Under the pieces are notes generated by a model, which did not search any database, was not told the origin of the DNA, and worked only from the letters and a program-made list of their open reading frames with translations. The position numbers and the translations under genes are program-made. Shown here piece after piece: positions 45,121-55,047 of a DNA stretch of 64,000 nucleotides; within the stretch, counting starts at the first letter, position 1; each line of letters starts with the position of its first letter. The DNA comes from Porphyromonas endodontalis ATCC 35406 (lineage in GTDB: Bacteria > Bacteroidota > Bacteroidia > Bacteroidales > Porphyromonadaceae), in contig NZ_ACNN01000007.1 in assembly GCF_000174815.1 (NCBI RefSeq), forward strand, positions 62,001 to 126,000, given 5' to 3'.

Positions 45121-46167
45121 TTATAGGTTCTCTTTGAGCGTAGTGCGTACAAAGGGAACGAGGTCTCGTGAGGCAAAATCTCCAGCTAGATACGAAAAGT
45201 ATCCGGCGGCGGCTACCATGGCAGCGTTGTCTGTAGTGTAGGCAAACTTGGGGATAAAGATCTGCCATCCGTAGCGAGAGGCATAATCGGCAAAGGCATC
45301 TCTAAGCCCCGTATTGGCAGAAACGCCTCCGGCTACAGCCACCCGATTGATTTGATATTGCTTGGTTGCCTTTAGGAGCTTACCCATAAGAATGTCGATA
45401 ACCGTCTTTTGGAGGGAAGCGCAAAGGTCCGCTTTGTTCTCTTCTATAAAGTTAGGGTTCTCCTTTAGTTCGTCTCTAAGCGTGTAGAGGAATGAGGTTT
45501 TGAGCCCGCTAAAACTATAATCGAGTCCTTTGATTTGAGGCTTGCTAAATTGGAAACGGAGGGGATTCCCCTCATTGGCTAGCTTATTTACGATAGGGCC
45601 TCCCGGGTAACCTAGCCCCATTACTTTGGCGCATTTGTCGAAAGCTTCGCCTGCCGCATCGTCTATTGTTTGCCCCACAACCTCCATGTCGTAAGGGCTA
45701 TTTACTTTGATGATCTGCGAGTTCCCTCCCGAGACCAATAGACACAAAAAGGGAAATTCGGGGCTTTGGTGTTCCTCCCCGGGTTCGTAGATAAAGTGAG
45801 CCAGCACATGCGCTCTCAAGTGATTTACTGAGATGAGAGGCGTACCCAGTGCGAGGTGTAAGCCTTTGGTAAAGTTGACCCCAACCAACAGAGACCCTAG
45901 CAATCCGGGTCCTGCCGTAAAGGCAATGCCATCCAAATCGTGCACCGATACTCCTGCACGCTTGAGGGCTTCGCTTACTACAGGTACTATGTTTTGTTGA
46001 TGTGCTCGCGATGCCATCTCAGGTACTACTCCTCCGTAGGCACTGTGCACTGCTTGACTTGCAATTACGTTGCTGAGTAGCTCGCACCCACGCACTACGG
46101 CGGCACTGGTATCATCGCAGGAGCTCTCAATCCCTAGTAGAAGTGGATACTTCTTTTCTTGTGTCAT
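45121..46167 (-). CDS. tsaD: tRNA N6-threonylcarbamoyladenosine transferase TsaD (Gcp)
   Basis: 348 residues from the ATG at 46167. A start at 46182 would leave only a few bases after the predicted transcription start, so the internal Met is preferred. LGIESSCDDTSAAVV and YGGVVPEMASRAHQQN are family signatures, the metal ligands lie in NHLRAHVLAHF, and VSGGNSQI with GLGYPGGP forms the ATP site. TsaD transfers the threonylcarbamoyl group to A37 of ANN-reading tRNAs. It heads a four-gene operon. TcdA, which acts on its product, is encoded at 2 kb. Confidence 0.94.
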   Translation of the reverse strand: MTQEKKYPLLLGIESSCDDTSAAVVRGCELLSNVIASQAVHSAYGGVVPEMASRAHQQNIVPVVSEALKRAGVSVHDLDGIAFTAGPGLLGSLLVGVNFTKGLHLALGTPLISVNHLRAHVLAHFIYEPGEEHQSPEFPFLCLLVSGGNSQIIKVNSPYDMEVVGQTIDDAAGEAFDKCAKVMGLGYPGGPIVNKLANEGNPLRFQFSKPQIKGLDYSFSGLKTSFLYTLRDELKENPNFIEENKADLCASLQKTVIDILMGKLLKATKQYQINRVAVAGGVSANTGLRDAFADYASRYGWQIFIPKFAYTTDNAAMVAAAGYFSYLAGDFASRDLVPFVRTTLKENL

Positions 46168-46193
46168 TTGCTGTTGCACCATTCTGTTTGGCG

Positions 46194-46201
46194 CAAAGGT
46201 A
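46194..46201 (-). promoter_or_regulatory. Bacteroidetes -7 box (TACCTTTG) for the tsaD operon
   Basis: Exact TAnnTTTG on the minus strand 26 nt upstream of the chosen tsaD start. Confidence 0.65.
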
Positions 46202-46242
46202 GGGATAAAATGGAGATTAGATATAGATAAAGAGTGGATTGT

Positions 46243-46306
46243 AAAAGATAAAACGCCGAAGAGGAAAGGAACAACTTTCGTATTGTATTGCCCTCTCTCT
46301 TCGGCG
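46243..46306 (-). terminator. Intrinsic terminator after the frameshifted LRR gene
   Basis: Perfect 10-bp stem CGCCGAAGAG / CTCTTCGGCG with a long loop, followed by TTTTATCTTTT on the minus strand. Confidence 0.75.
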
Positions 46307-46332
46307 TCTTATCTTATTATGGAGTGTCAGTA

Positions 46333-46962
46333 TTAACGTCTGATGTCTACTAAAATACTTGATGAACCGATCCGTACAAGGTAGTGACCTGTGGGGAGGG
46401 TAGCAACGTGGAGGGTAACCTCTCCCTCAGCGTTGGTGGTCACCTGTTGGAGGAGCAGACCATCCATATTGTAGAGAGCTACTTCGCTATTGGGGTTAGC
46501 ATTGCTGATTTGTACCTTATGACTGGCAGGGTTGGGATAGACCAAGATGCTTGGGGAGTCTATAGCCGAGAGGGCAGTCGTTGCGATAAATTCCGCAGAG
46601 ATTTCAACAGAAGCCTCCACCACGAATGTACCGGTGTAAACCTGTCCTTCACGAGTCAGTGCTAGTTCTTTATCCCCCAAAAGTACTTTGCCATTTTTCA
46701 GCTCATAGCCTTGGTTGGCAGTCGCTACGACAGAGAGTTGGGTTCCCTTCTCTACCGAAGCACCGGATGCTAGGGTGTTCGCTCCCTGCTTTACGATGAG
46801 GTTGCCATTGGTCGCCGGCTTGTAGGTAATGGTTACTTTCTCAATCTTTCGCTTGAAGGTGGCGGAGATGGTCGTCGCCTTTTCAGCGGTAAAGTTTGCC
46901 TTGTAGGTGCGGAGAGCTGGGTCGAATGTGGGGTTCTCCACCTTCTTGTTGTTGATCATCAA
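46333..46962 (-). CDS. C-terminal fragment of the frameshifted LRR protein
   Basis: 209 residues if started at the internal ATG at 46962, which is not a natural start. It carries the remaining beta-rich repeats and a complete T9SS type-A sorting domain (VALYNMDGLLLQQVTT, then LPTGHYLVRIGSSS). It is probably expressed only if the frame is restored. Confidence 0.6.
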   Translation of the reverse strand: MMINNKKVENPTFDPALRTYKANFTAEKATTISATFKRKIEKVTITYKPATNGNLIVKQGANTLASGASVEKGTQLSVVATANQGYELKNGKVLLGDKELALTREGQVYTGTFVVEASVEISAEFIATTALSAIDSPSILVYPNPASHKVQISNANPNSEVALYNMDGLLLQQVTTNAEGEVTLHVATLPTGHYLVRIGSSSILVDIRR

Positions 46963-47310
46963 CGCTTCGAGTTCGTAGCCTTGGTTGGCAGTTGCTACGA
47001 CAGTGAGTTGAGTTCCCTTCTCTACCGAAGTGCCGGATGCTAGGGTGTTCGCCCTTGCTTTACGATGAGGTTGCCGTTGGTCGCCGGCTTGTAGGTAATG
47101 GTTACTTTCTCAATCTTTCGCTTGAAGGTAGCGGAGATGGTTGTCGCCTTTTCAGCGGTAAAGTTTGCCTTGTAGGTGCGAAGTGTTGGGTCGAATGTGG
47201 GGTTTACCTTTTTATTGTTGATCATCAACGCCTCGAGTTCGTAGCCTTGGTTGGCAGTTGCTACGACAGTAAGTTGGGTTCCTATCTCAACAGAAGATTG
47301 AGATGCTATT
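46719..47310. repeat. Internal direct repeat, period about 270 bp
   Basis: Two highly similar units starting at matching points 46771 and 47041 encode a 90-residue beta-rich module (NPTFDPALRTYKANFTAEKA). They differ by one codon (an extra Glu in the C-terminal unit) and by the single-base loss that causes the frameshift. Confidence 0.75.
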
Positions 47311-48263
47311 GTACTGGCTCCATTCTTTACCGTAAGAACTCCATTTGAGGGTTGAGCGTAGGTGAGGAAAAACGTAGCAGGGGTGTATTCTTTCCAAGTA
47401 TTCGCGCTTTTGTTGTACGTGTAGGGAACCCAGCCGAGCTTTTTGATTGCAGCGGTTTGTGCCGATGTGCAGGTGTTGTGCTCACTATCTTTGCTGTTAT
47501 CATAGATGGCGAGGACTCCGGGGTTCTCAGGGTTGTTGAGTTTGGGAAGAGAGGCGATGAGAGCATCCATAGATGCCCCTTGAATCTGATTTTGTGTGCA
47601 GCGAACTTCTATAAGTTCTGTAGCTTGCTTGGATACAATTAAGGAGGAAAGTTGATTATTGTCACAATGCACTTCCTGCAATCTGTTATGCTTTGAGAGG
47701 TCCAGAGATGTGAGCTTATTGTTGGAGCATCTCAGCTCAAATAAACCTGTGTTCTTCGAGAGATCCAAAGAGGCGATCCTATTATCCGAGCATTTGAGGA
47801 TGCTTAGAACAGTATTCTTTGATATGCTCAATGAGGAGAGATTGTTATTGGAGCAATTAAGCGTTCCAATATTTGTATTCTTCGATACATCTAGAGATGT
47901 GAGACTGTTTTGGGAGCAGTCTAGCACTTTTAGCTGCGAGTTCTTAGAAATGTCTAGAGAGGTTATATTTTCGCCACTGCATTCAAAGAAGAGTACTGGC
48001 CCACTTATTGAGATTTTTCCATCTTCGGAGTCAAGAATATAAATCTGCTTATTTGTTTCTGGGTCTATCCCGTTGGCTTTAACACCCTCTATTGTGAAGG
48101 AGGCTTTAGGATAGATGTTAAAGAGGAGTTTTTCTCCCTTTGTCTTGGAGGTCTTTAGTGTAATGACAGGATTTTGTGCGTTAAGTTGTGGTAGGGCGAT
48201 GGTTACGAGTGCGAGGGACAAGGCCCAAGCCACTAAACTTTGTAATCGAAGTCCTAATTTCAT
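47040..48263 (-). CDS. N-terminal fragment of the frameshifted LRR protein
   Basis: 407 residues: signal peptide, LRRs at about 70-250, a linker, and one and a half beta-rich repeats (ANQGYELEALMINNKKV, then ANFTAEKATTISATFK). It stops right after the deleted base. Without the sorting tail it could not be anchored by T9SS. A TACCTTTG promoter box lies about 110 nt upstream. Confidence 0.7.
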   Translation of the reverse strand: MKLGLRLQSLVAWALSLALVTIALPQLNAQNPVITLKTSKTKGEKLLFNIYPKASFTIEGVKANGIDPETNKQIYILDSEDGKISISGPVLFFECSGENITSLDISKNSQLKVLDCSQNSLTSLDVSKNTNIGTLNCSNNNLSSLSISKNTVLSILKCSDNRIASLDLSKNTGLFELRCSNNKLTSLDLSKHNRLQEVHCDNNQLSSLIVSKQATELIEVRCTQNQIQGASMDALIASLPKLNNPENPGVLAIYDNSKDSEHNTCTSAQTAAIKKLGWVPYTYNKSANTWKEYTPATFFLTYAQPSNGVLTVKNGASTIASQSSVEIGTQLTVVATANQGYELEALMINNKKVNPTFDPTLRTYKANFTAEKATTISATFKRKIEKVTITYKPATNGNLIVKQGRTP

Positions 48264-48371
48264 ATCGTTTTATATTTATGGGTGAATATCCTAGTGGAAC
48301 CTCCCTATGTATGGGAGGAGTTAAAACAAACAAGAACAGTGAGCAATGAGCCTTTTCTGTCCTCTTTTCCA

Positions 48372-48379
48372 CAAAGGTA
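48372..48379 (-). promoter_or_regulatory. Bacteroidetes -7 box (TACCTTTG) for the frameshifted LRR gene
   Basis: Exact TAnnTTTG on the minus strand, 108 nt before the start codon. Confidence 0.5.
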
Positions 48380-48430
48380 CTACTTTTTTCTATATATCCT
48401 TGCAGCGAGATGGAATTCGCCGCTCAAGAA

Positions 48431-49375
48431 TTAGCTTTTTGTCTCGTCTGTTTTTTGAGTATTCTTGTCCGCCTTTTGCTTCATATGACGCTTATCGCTG
48501 AAGTAGAGGATAGCAATAAATACGAAAAAGGAGACAAGAATGAGAGTCATCTCAAGGGCATACTCCAAGGGGTGTACCCAGATCTCTTTGAAAAGATTCC
48601 ACCTTCCTAAGATCTCTACCGTATTCCATAGGATAATCACCGTGGGTATAGCGTAGCGGATGGCGGCTCCAATGTTTTTGATACGGATGAGACGAGAGAA
48701 GAGATACATAGCCCAAACAAGAGAGCCAAAGGCTATGATGTAGGCAATGGGGTGCCTATCTCCAATAAAGGCTTCGTCGTAGACAAAGAGAAGGAGTAGG
48801 TAGCAAGTCCAGATGACAGCATTAAACTCCATAAAGGTGGTAACGGCCACGTTGTGTACCGGAGCACGGAATGTTCTCACTTTTTCTTTGGGGAGGAAGT
48901 GACGCTGTATCCAATTGAATAGGTTGCAACCCGTGCGGGAGTTAAGGGTATAGCCGAGCATCATCATAGCCCAAAAGCTAATGCTCGAGGGCATAATTAG
49001 GTACTCAGGTTTGGTTATAACCTCTTTGGTTACAGGGTCTAGTAGGGGTTCTATACCGTAGCGTCTAGCATAGTAGACGAAGGCAAATTCCACCCAACCG
49101 GTCCAGAAAAGCACCCCTCCGAGGAATCCTAATATGGTCTGCTGTGTAGCGTTTCGTGCTATAAATCCCCAGAGAAGAAGTGCTACTCCGATGAATCCCA
49201 TGACTAGTGCAGCGTGAAATACATAGGCATCACCGGCAAATTTTTCGCTCAAAATCATGAGAGCATGCCCTAGGGGCATACTGAAAAGTACGATAAGAAA
49301 GGCCCAAACGCCCTTCATACTAAAACGAGAGAGGCTCTCGCTAGAGGGGGAGCTAGGAGAATTTGTTGTTGTCAT
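48431..49375 (-). CDS. Conserved multi-pass membrane protein of unknown function
   Basis: 314 residues with about eight hydrophobic segments, for example MKGVWAFLIVLFSMPLGHAL, then ALVMGFIGVALLLWGFI and ALEMTLILVSFFVFIAILYF. A soluble loop at about 110-135 (EPLLDPVTKEVITKPEYL) is followed by more helices. The C-terminus is a charged Lys/Thr tail. I do not recognise a named family; similar proteins occur in Bacteroidales. It stands alone with its own promoter box. Function unknown. Confidence 0.75.
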   Translation of the reverse strand: MTTTNSPSSPSSESLSRFSMKGVWAFLIVLFSMPLGHALMILSEKFAGDAYVFHAALVMGFIGVALLLWGFIARNATQQTILGFLGGVLFWTGWVEFAFVYYARRYGIEPLLDPVTKEVITKPEYLIMPSSISFWAMMMLGYTLNSRTGCNLFNWIQRHFLPKEKVRTFRAPVHNVAVTTFMEFNAVIWTCYLLLLFVYDEAFIGDRHPIAYIIAFGSLVWAMYLFSRLIRIKNIGAAIRYAIPTVIILWNTVEILGRWNLFKEIWVHPLEYALEMTLILVSFFVFIAILYFSDKRHMKQKADKNTQKTDETKS

Positions 49376-49404
49376 TTAGGTGCTATCTATTTATTTTCTT
49401 GAGG

Positions 49405-49412
49405 CAAAGATA
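49405..49412 (-). promoter_or_regulatory. Bacteroidetes -7 box (TATCTTTG) for the membrane protein at 48431
   Basis: Exact TAnnTTTG on the minus strand 29 nt before the start codon. Confidence 0.6.
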
Positions 49413-49500
49413 GTACAATATAGTTGTATTTTGCTGGGGAAAAATCGGAAATGAAACTAAAATGCGGCAGAAATAGAGTCTTAGCCTCGCTTCTAGGAGT

Positions 49501-49884
49501 TTATAAATTGCGGATAATGGTCCAGGCTATGGTGATGAGAATGAGGACCCCGATAAAGAGAGGTCTATTGCAGCGGAGGTAGATACGCTCTGCCCAAGCG
49601 TGGCGATGGCGTAGACGCTCAATCGCAAGAAGGAAAAAGACTAGGGGCATCCCAAGGAAAAGAATCGGGTTGTAGTGCCAGGCTTGTAGCAGGCGACCAT
49701 GTAATAATGCATGGGTAGCTCTAAGGCTCCCGCAACCGGCGCATTGGTAGCCCGTGAGTAGACGTGAGGGACAACGTGGGTAAATGGGCGTTGTCTCAGG
49801 GTTGAAAAAGAAAAGGAGTAGGAGGGCAACCACAATTGCCACCCCTACACCTATGCTTAGAATACGAGTGAAGGAGTATTTCAT
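49501..49884 (-). CDS. DUF2752 family small membrane protein
   Basis: 127 residues with three predicted membrane helices. CPSRLLTGYQCAGCGSLRATHALLHGRLLQAW is here cut by the helix boundary, but its CPxxLLTGxxCxGCGxxRA pattern is the DUF2752 signature, with Cys residues next to the membrane. No function is known for the family. It follows the YitT-like gene by 30 nt and ends the leuS operon. Confidence 0.8.
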   Translation of the reverse strand: MKYSFTRILSIGVGVAIVVALLLLFFFNPETTPIYPRCPSRLLTGYQCAGCGSLRATHALLHGRLLQAWHYNPILFLGMPLVFFLLAIERLRHRHAWAERIYLRCNRPLFIGVLILITIAWTIIRNL

Positions 49885-49914
49885 CCTACCTCCTGTTTTG
49901 GGATCTCTGTTGGG

Positions 49915-50913
49915 CTATTTTTGTTTACGGATAGCGTCGAAGCCCTCGCCATACACACCATGTACAATGCCTTCGGACACGAAAGCGTTGGGGTCAATCT
50001 CGCGCACAATCTGCATAAGAGGGGTGCGCATATTCTTACGCATAACTACCATCAATACTTTGGTGGGTTGCTGACTGTACCCTCCGGTAGCCTCTAAGAT
50101 GGTGCAACCTCGGTGCAATCGATGGACAATAGCGTCGTTGATCTCGGAATACTTGAGGCTGCTGATAAAGAATTGTACGCTCTGTTTGTTGCTGTTGAGG
50201 TAGAAGTCCATAGCTTGGGCTACCACCACGATTTCTACAAATGAGAAGGCAAGTTTACCAAAAGCTACCGTCCAGTCGTATTGGGGTCCCATGTAGTGGC
50301 TTACGACACAGCCCGTACCTACGATCACGCTATCGACCATAATCATGGCACGACCAAGCGATACATTTTTGTACTTATTGATGATGGCAACAATTACGTC
50401 CGTACCTCCGGTAGATCCATTAACAGAGAACACGAATCCCAATCCCAAACCGCAGAATACCGATCCTAAGAGCAGTGCTACAAAGGGTTCGTCATTTGCG
50501 AGCAAAGGCCCTACGTTGGGTACGAGATTGCGGATAAATGGGGAGATGTTGTTGAGTACCTCTGCTTGCTCCACGGGGTCTGTGAAGAGGGCTTGACCAA
50601 AGGGGAGTACAAGCAAAATCATCCCTACCCCGATAAGAGTATTAAGTGTGAAGCGCCACCCTAAGAAGAGGATTGCGAGCACCAAGAGGAATACATTGAT
50701 GATGTAGTAGGGGACAGTTGCGGGGATGTTGGTGGCGAGCTGGATGATGGTAGTGATACCTGCCAAACCACCGGAGGTAATGTTCTGAGAAAGAATGAAG
50801 GCTGTCCATCCAAAAGCATAGCTCACTACGCCGATAAACATGATCAGAAGATCGTGCGCAATGCGCAATTTTGCCCCTCGTTGCTTGGGGAGCTGCAACT
50901 TAGATTCGGTCAT
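49915..50913 (-). CDS. YitT family membrane protein (DUF161 + DUF2179)
   Basis: 332 residues from the ATG at 50913; the longer frame runs into leuS and is rejected. There are five to six membrane helices (IAHDLLIMFIGVVSYAFGW, SGGLAGITTIIQ, FVFSVNGSTGGTDVIVAIIN), with Gly-rich signatures typical of YitT. A C-terminal DUF2179 domain follows (CTILEATGGYSQQPTKVLMV). The substrate of the family is unknown. It follows leuS by 35 nt. Confidence 0.88.
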   Translation of the reverse strand: MTESKLQLPKQRGAKLRIAHDLLIMFIGVVSYAFGWTAFILSQNITSGGLAGITTIIQLATNIPATVPYYIINVFLLVLAILFLGWRFTLNTLIGVGMILLVLPFGQALFTDPVEQAEVLNNISPFIRNLVPNVGPLLANDEPFVALLLGSVFCGLGLGFVFSVNGSTGGTDVIVAIINKYKNVSLGRAMIMVDSVIVGTGCVVSHYMGPQYDWTVAFGKLAFSFVEIVVVAQAMDFYLNSNKQSVQFFISSLKYSEINDAIVHRLHRGCTILEATGGYSQQPTKVLMVVMRKNMRTPLMQIVREIDPNAFVSEGIVHGVYGEGFDAIRKQK

Positions 50914-50948
50914 CTTGAGAGATATTTTCTTGTTTTTAATTTCGTTCT

Positions 50949-53729
50949 TTAGAGTACTATATTTACGATGCGTCCAGGTACCACAATCACCTTTTTGGGT
51001 TGTTTCCCTTCGAGCCATTTGGCGGCTTCCGGGGCACTGAGGGCGGCACTCTCTACCTCTTGGGGTGTTGCAGAGGCTGCTATCTCGAGGGTGAAACGAA
51101 CTTTGCCGTTAAAGCTTACCGGGTACTTTGTGACGCTCTCTACCAAATATTTTTCTTCAAATTGAGGCCACTCTGCATCTACGATAGAGCCTGAGTTCCC
51201 GAGTGCTCGGTAGAGATACTCGGTGATGTGCGGTGCAAAGGGACTAAGCACAACGAGTAGAGGCTCGAGGATGGCGCGTGAGGAGGTCTTGAGGTGCTGT
51301 AGGTCTCCTACACAAATCATAAAGGCAGAGACAGAGGTATTGAACGAGAATTGTTCGATGTCTTGCCCAACCTTGCGGATAAGTTTGTGTAGAGATTTGA
51401 GTTCTTCGGGGGTAGGAGCCGTGTCCGTTACGGCCAAGTCTTCTCCCTTATAGAACAGTCCGAAGAGTTTTTTGAGGAAGCGGTGCACCCCATCAATCCC
51501 CTTGGTATCCCAAGGTTTGCTCTGCTCAAGTGGCCCTAGGAACATTTCGTAGAGACGGAGGGTATCTGCCCCGTAGGATGCGATGATGTCGTCGGGGTTA
51601 ACCACGTTGTACATCGACTTACTCATCTTCTCTACGGCCCAGCCACATTGGTAGCTACCATCTTCTTCGGTGATGAACTCGGCGGTGTTGTATTCGGGGC
51701 GCCATGCACGGAAGGCTTCTAGGTCTAGTTTGTCGTTGTGTACGATGTTTACATCCACATGTATTTCTGTGGTGTCGTACTCATCTTTCTTGCCTAGAGA
51801 GACAAACGTGTTGCTGTTTTTGATGCGATACACGAAGTTGGAACGCCCTTGTATCATCCCCTGATTCACCAGTTTGCGGAAAGGTTCGTCTTCGCACACA
51901 ACGCCTAGGTCGAAGAGGAATTTATTCCAGAATCGGCTGTAGATCAAATGCCCTGTGGCGTGCTCGGTACCGCCTATATAGAGATCAACGTGACGCCAAT
52001 AGCGATTGGCTTCTTCGCCCACGAGGGCATGATCGTTGTGGGGATCCATATAGCGGAGGTAGTAGGCACTACTCCCTGCGAAGCCCGGCATTGTGCTGAG
52101 TTCGTAGGGGTATCCCTCGGGTGTATGCCAGTTGGCTGCACGTCCTAGAGGGGGCTCGCCTGTCTCGGTGGGGAGGAAGGCATCTACCTCGGGGAGCTTG
52201 AGGGGGAGCTGATCGTCGGCAACAAGGGTTGGGATTCCCTCCTTATAATAGATGGGGAAAGGCTCTCCCCAGTAGCGTTGGCGGCTAAAGATAGCATCGC
52301 GTAAGCGGTAGTTTACTTTGACTTTGCCCAGCCCCTCTTTTTCGATGTGGCTGTTCATGGTCTTGATGGCATCGGCGACGGACAAGCCGTTTAGTATGCC
52401 GCTATTGATAAGAGTTCCCTCTTTGCTAGCCTTGGCATCTTCCCACGAGTCTGTCTCAGAAGGCTCTTCTCCATTGGGGAGCACCACCTGAGTAATGGGG
52501 AGCCCGAAGTGACGAGCGAAAGCGAAGTCGCGCGTATCGTGGGCAGGTACCGCCATAATAGCCCCCGTACCATAGCCGGCGAGTACATAGTCGCTGATCC
52601 AAATGGGGATAACTGCACCCGTGAGAGGATTGCGAGCATAAGCTCCGGAGAATACCCCCGTTACACGCCGATCGGCAATGCGTTCACGCTCTGTTTTGCG
52701 TTTGGTGGCAGCGAGATATTCTTCTACGGCGGCTTTTTGTTCGGGGGTGGTAATCTCCCTTACCAAATCGCTTTCGGGCGCAAGTACCATAAACGAAACT
52801 CCGTAGATGGTATCAGGGCGAGTGGTGAAAACCGTAAAGCGAGTATGGGTGCCCTCTACCTCGAAGTCTACCTCGGCACCTTCTGACCGCCCAATCCAAT
52901 TCCGTTGCATCTCTTTGAGGGCATCGGTCCATTCTAGGGTCTCCAGAGAAGTGAGAAGTCGCTCGGCATAGGCAGAGACACGTAGGCACCATTGCTTCAT
53001 CTTGCGTTGCTCTACGGGGTGCCCTCCTCGGATGCTCACCCCTTCGCTTACCTCGTCGTTGGCAAGCACGGTGCCCAGCTCTGCACACCAGTTCACTACA
53101 GACTCGCCTAGGTAGGCAAGGCGGTAGTTCATGAGCACATCGCTTTTCTCTTGGGGGGTATAGGCGAGCCACTCTTCGCGAGAGAAGCTGCAAGGCGTAT
53201 GGGTATAGGCATGAATCCCTTCGGATCCGTGTTCCTCGAAGTGGGCAACGAGCGACTCAATAGGGCGAGCCGAGTTGCTCTTCGTATCGTAATAACTCTC
53301 AAAAAGGCGTGCAAAGACCCATTGCGTCCATTTGTAGTAGGCCGGGTCGCTTGTGCGTACCTCGCGGCTCCAATCGTAACTGAAGCCGATCTTCTCGAGT
53401 TGCTCTCGGTAGCGTTTGATATTTATCTCGGTGGTAACTTCGGGATGTTGCCCTGTTTGGATGGCATACTGCTCAGCAGGCAACCCAAAGGCATCATAAC
53501 CCATAGGGTGTAGCACCGAAAAGCCTTTCGATCTCTTATATCGGGAGAATATGTCTGACGCAATATAGCCCAATGGATGCCCCACATGCAGCCCAGCCCC
53601 CGAGGGATAGGGAAACATGTCAAGAACGTAGAAGGGAGGGCGATTGGGGTTTTCGGTTACCTTATAAACATCATGCTCACGCCAAAAGGCTTGCACCTGA
53701 GCCTCTATTTCCGAGAAATTATACTCCAT
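50949..53729 (-). CDS. leuS: Leucyl-tRNA synthetase
   Basis: 926 residues. The HIGH-type motif is HVGH at 48-51 and KMSKS lies in [10 protein letters not shown]. The editing domain is present ([20 protein letters not shown], then [18 protein letters not shown]), so mischarged tRNA can be hydrolysed. The anticodon-binding domain and a C-terminal extension complete the protein. It charges tRNA-Leu, one of which is encoded at 16.1 kb. It leads an operon with the YitT-like and DUF2752 genes and has a TAATTTTG promoter box just upstream. Confidence 0.96.
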   Translation of the reverse strand: MEYNFSEIEAQVQAFWREHDVYKVTENPNRPPFYVLDMFPYPSGAGLHVGHPLGYIASDIFSRYKRSKGFSVLHPMGYDAFGLPAEQYAIQTGQHPEVTTEINIKRYREQLEKIGFSYDWSREVRTSDPAYYKWTQWVFARLFESYYDTKSNSARPIESLVAHFEEHGSEGIHAYTHTPCSFSREEWLAYTPQEKSDVLMNYRLAYLGESVVNWCAELGTVLANDEVSEGVSIRGGHPVEQRKMKQWCLRVSAYAERLLTSLETLEWTDALKEMQRNWIGRSEGAEVDFEVEGTHTRFTVFTTRPDTIYGVSFMVLAPESDLVREITTPEQKAAVEEYLAATKRKTERERIADRRVTGVFSGAYARNPLTGAVIPIWISDYVLAGYGTGAIMAVPAHDTRDFAFARHFGLPITQVVLPNGEEPSETDSWEDAKASKEGTLINSGILNGLSVADAIKTMNSHIEKEGLGKVKVNYRLRDAIFSRQRYWGEPFPIYYKEGIPTLVADDQLPLKLPEVDAFLPTETGEPPLGRAANWHTPEGYPYELSTMPGFAGSSAYYLRYMDPHNDHALVGEEANRYWRHVDLYIGGTEHATGHLIYSRFWNKFLFDLGVVCEDEPFRKLVNQGMIQGRSNFVYRIKNSNTFVSLGKKDEYDTTEIHVDVNIVHNDKLDLEAFRAWRPEYNTAEFITEEDGSYQCGWAVEKMSKSMYNVVNPDDIIASYGADTLRLYEMFLGPLEQSKPWDTKGIDGVHRFLKKLFGLFYKGEDLAVTDTAPTPEELKSLHKLIRKVGQDIEQFSFNTSVSAFMICVGDLQHLKTSSRAILEPLLVVLSPFAPHITEYLYRALGNSGSIVDAEWPQFEEKYLVESVTKYPVSFNGKVRFTLEIAASATPQEVESAALSAPEAAKWLEGKQPKKVIVVPGRIVNIVL

Positions 53730-53748
53730 AGCTATCTCAATTTGACCG

Positions 53749-53756
53749 CAAAATTA
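53749..53756 (-). promoter_or_regulatory. Bacteroidetes -7 box (TAATTTTG) for leuS
   Basis: Exact TAnnTTTG on the minus strand 19 nt before the start codon. Confidence 0.6.
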
Positions 53757-53898
53757 CTATAAACAAATGGATTCTCTGCAATGGAGGTGTGGCTACTCTC
53801 TCGGCGAATCATAGCCTTTGGGGCTTGCCAATTTCTCTCCCGTATTGAGATGGCAATGGCTAGGTTCTCTGCTTGCTTTGGGGAGGGCAGGGCAGTCT

Positions 53899-55047
53899 CT
53901 AGAGGGAGAGTTTGTAGTAGGCTCTGCCTACGCGCAGTAGGTATATCCCGGGAGAGAGGGTGTAACTACCGCTAGAGGTCCATTGCGTAATTAGGTTGCC
54001 CTCGTGATCGTAGAGCCGAGCCGTTGTAGCCCCTTGAGGCAGGGAGAGCATCAGGGTATTGCCCACAAGTCGGTAGGGTCGCTCCTCATTCTCCAGTATC
54101 TGTGCTTGCTCTTCCAATGCATTGATAGACTCTATTTGGCGCACTATCTTCTGCCAAAAGGGGGATTGAGCGTAGAGTGCGATGGACTCTTCGGGGACAT
54201 AGAGATAGAGAGGGTCTCCGCGGTAAGAGGAGGTTGAGCCCATGATTTCGGGCGGGAATGCACTGCGGATAATGAGGGTGTCGAGGGGGGAGTCGAGCCA
54301 AGGAATCCCTTCCATTTGGGAGAGCGTAGTCGGGAGATCGAGGGTGGTGAGGGAGCCACACGCCCGAAAGGCCTCTTGCCCGATACTCGTAACCCCTTCG
54401 GGTATCTCTAGATGGGCTACATAGGGGCTCATGGCAAAGGCGAATCGCCCGATGCGGACTATCTCTTCGGGCAGGAGGGGGCGAGCATAGAGGCTCCCCG
54501 TGGGGTAGAGTAGCAGCGTGCGGTTTGTGAGATCCACAAGGCACCCTTGTTGTACGGCAAGGTAGGGCGACCCTTCCTCTACCTCTATGGTTTCTAGATA
54601 ACGCCCCATGATGGCGCCCTCTTCGTAGTACTGGAGTGTGGCCGGTAGGCGAATCTCCGAGAAAGCCCCATCCACAAAAGCCCATTGCTCCATACTTCTA
54701 AGCCCTTTGTTGAGGAGTACATGGCGTAGGTAGGGGCAGTAGAAAGCTCGGGAAGAAATGTGCTGGAGGGGGAAAGGGAGAATCAGTTCTTGCAGAAAGG
54801 GTTGACCTGCGACTTGCCCCAAAGAATCGACGTAGTACGTAGCTTGGGGAGCAATGGTATCAATCCATTTTAGTACGGGATCTATCGCCATATTGAGGTA
54901 GGCTTCTTGTCCTTTCCAATGCAGCAGGGTACGTCCGTCGGGGCTTAGAGAGTATTCCTCAGGAGGTATGGAGGGGAGGTCTTGTGCCCTAAGGGGGAGG
55001 AGGAATGCGAGTAGGGCGAGGGCGAAAGTAAGAGGGTGTCGTTTCAT
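53899..55047 (-). CDS. BspA-like LRR protein with sorting tail, coupled to a kinase gene
   Basis: 382 residues from the ATG at 55047, which overlaps the stop of the kinase gene as ATGA. The signal peptide is MKRHPLTFALALLAFLLPLRAQ. LRR_5-type repeats lie at about 95-300 (IVRIGRFAFAMSPYVAHLEI and VTSIGQEAFRACGSLTTLDL). The C-terminus (ARLYDHEGNLITQWTSSGSY, then LSPGIYLLRVG) is a T9SS-type sorting domain. Translational coupling of a surface LRR protein to a cytosolic kinase is unusual. Function unknown, adhesion inferred. Confidence 0.8.
   Translation of the reverse strand: MKRHPLTFALALLAFLLPLRAQDLPSIPPEEYSLSPDGRTLLHWKGQEAYLNMAIDPVLKWIDTIAPQATYYVDSLGQVAGQPFLQELILPFPLQHISSRAFYCPYLRHVLLNKGLRSMEQWAFVDGAFSEIRLPATLQYYEEGAIMGRYLETIEVEEGSPYLAVQQGCLVDLTNRTLLLYPTGSLYARPLLPEEIVRIGRFAFAMSPYVAHLEIPEGVTSIGQEAFRACGSLTTLDLPTTLSQMEGIPWLDSPLDTLIIRSAFPPEIMGSTSSYRGDPLYLYVPEESIALYAQSPFWQKIVRQIESINALEEQAQILENEERPYRLVGNTLMLSLPQGATTARLYDHEGNLITQWTSSGSYTLSPGIYLLRVGRAYYKLSL

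Larger units (their letters stand above)
46333..48263 (-). pseudogene. T9SS leucine-rich-repeat protein broken by a one-base frameshift
   Basis: The two halves of one protein lie in different frames. The N-terminal half has a signal peptide (TIALPQLNAQ), nine short LRRs of the LDxSKNxxLxxLxCSxN type and the start of an internal repeat. The C-terminal half holds the rest of the repeats and a T9SS type-A sorting domain (SILVYPNPASHKVQISNANP). They meet in a repeat of about 270 bp present twice. Copy 46771 reads GTTCGCTCCCTGCTTTACG; copy 47041 lacks one base there (GTTCGCCCTTGCTTTACG), so the frame ends at 47040. Restored, the product would be about 640 residues. A real mutation, reversible switching or a base-call error are all possible. 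Confidence 0.8.
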
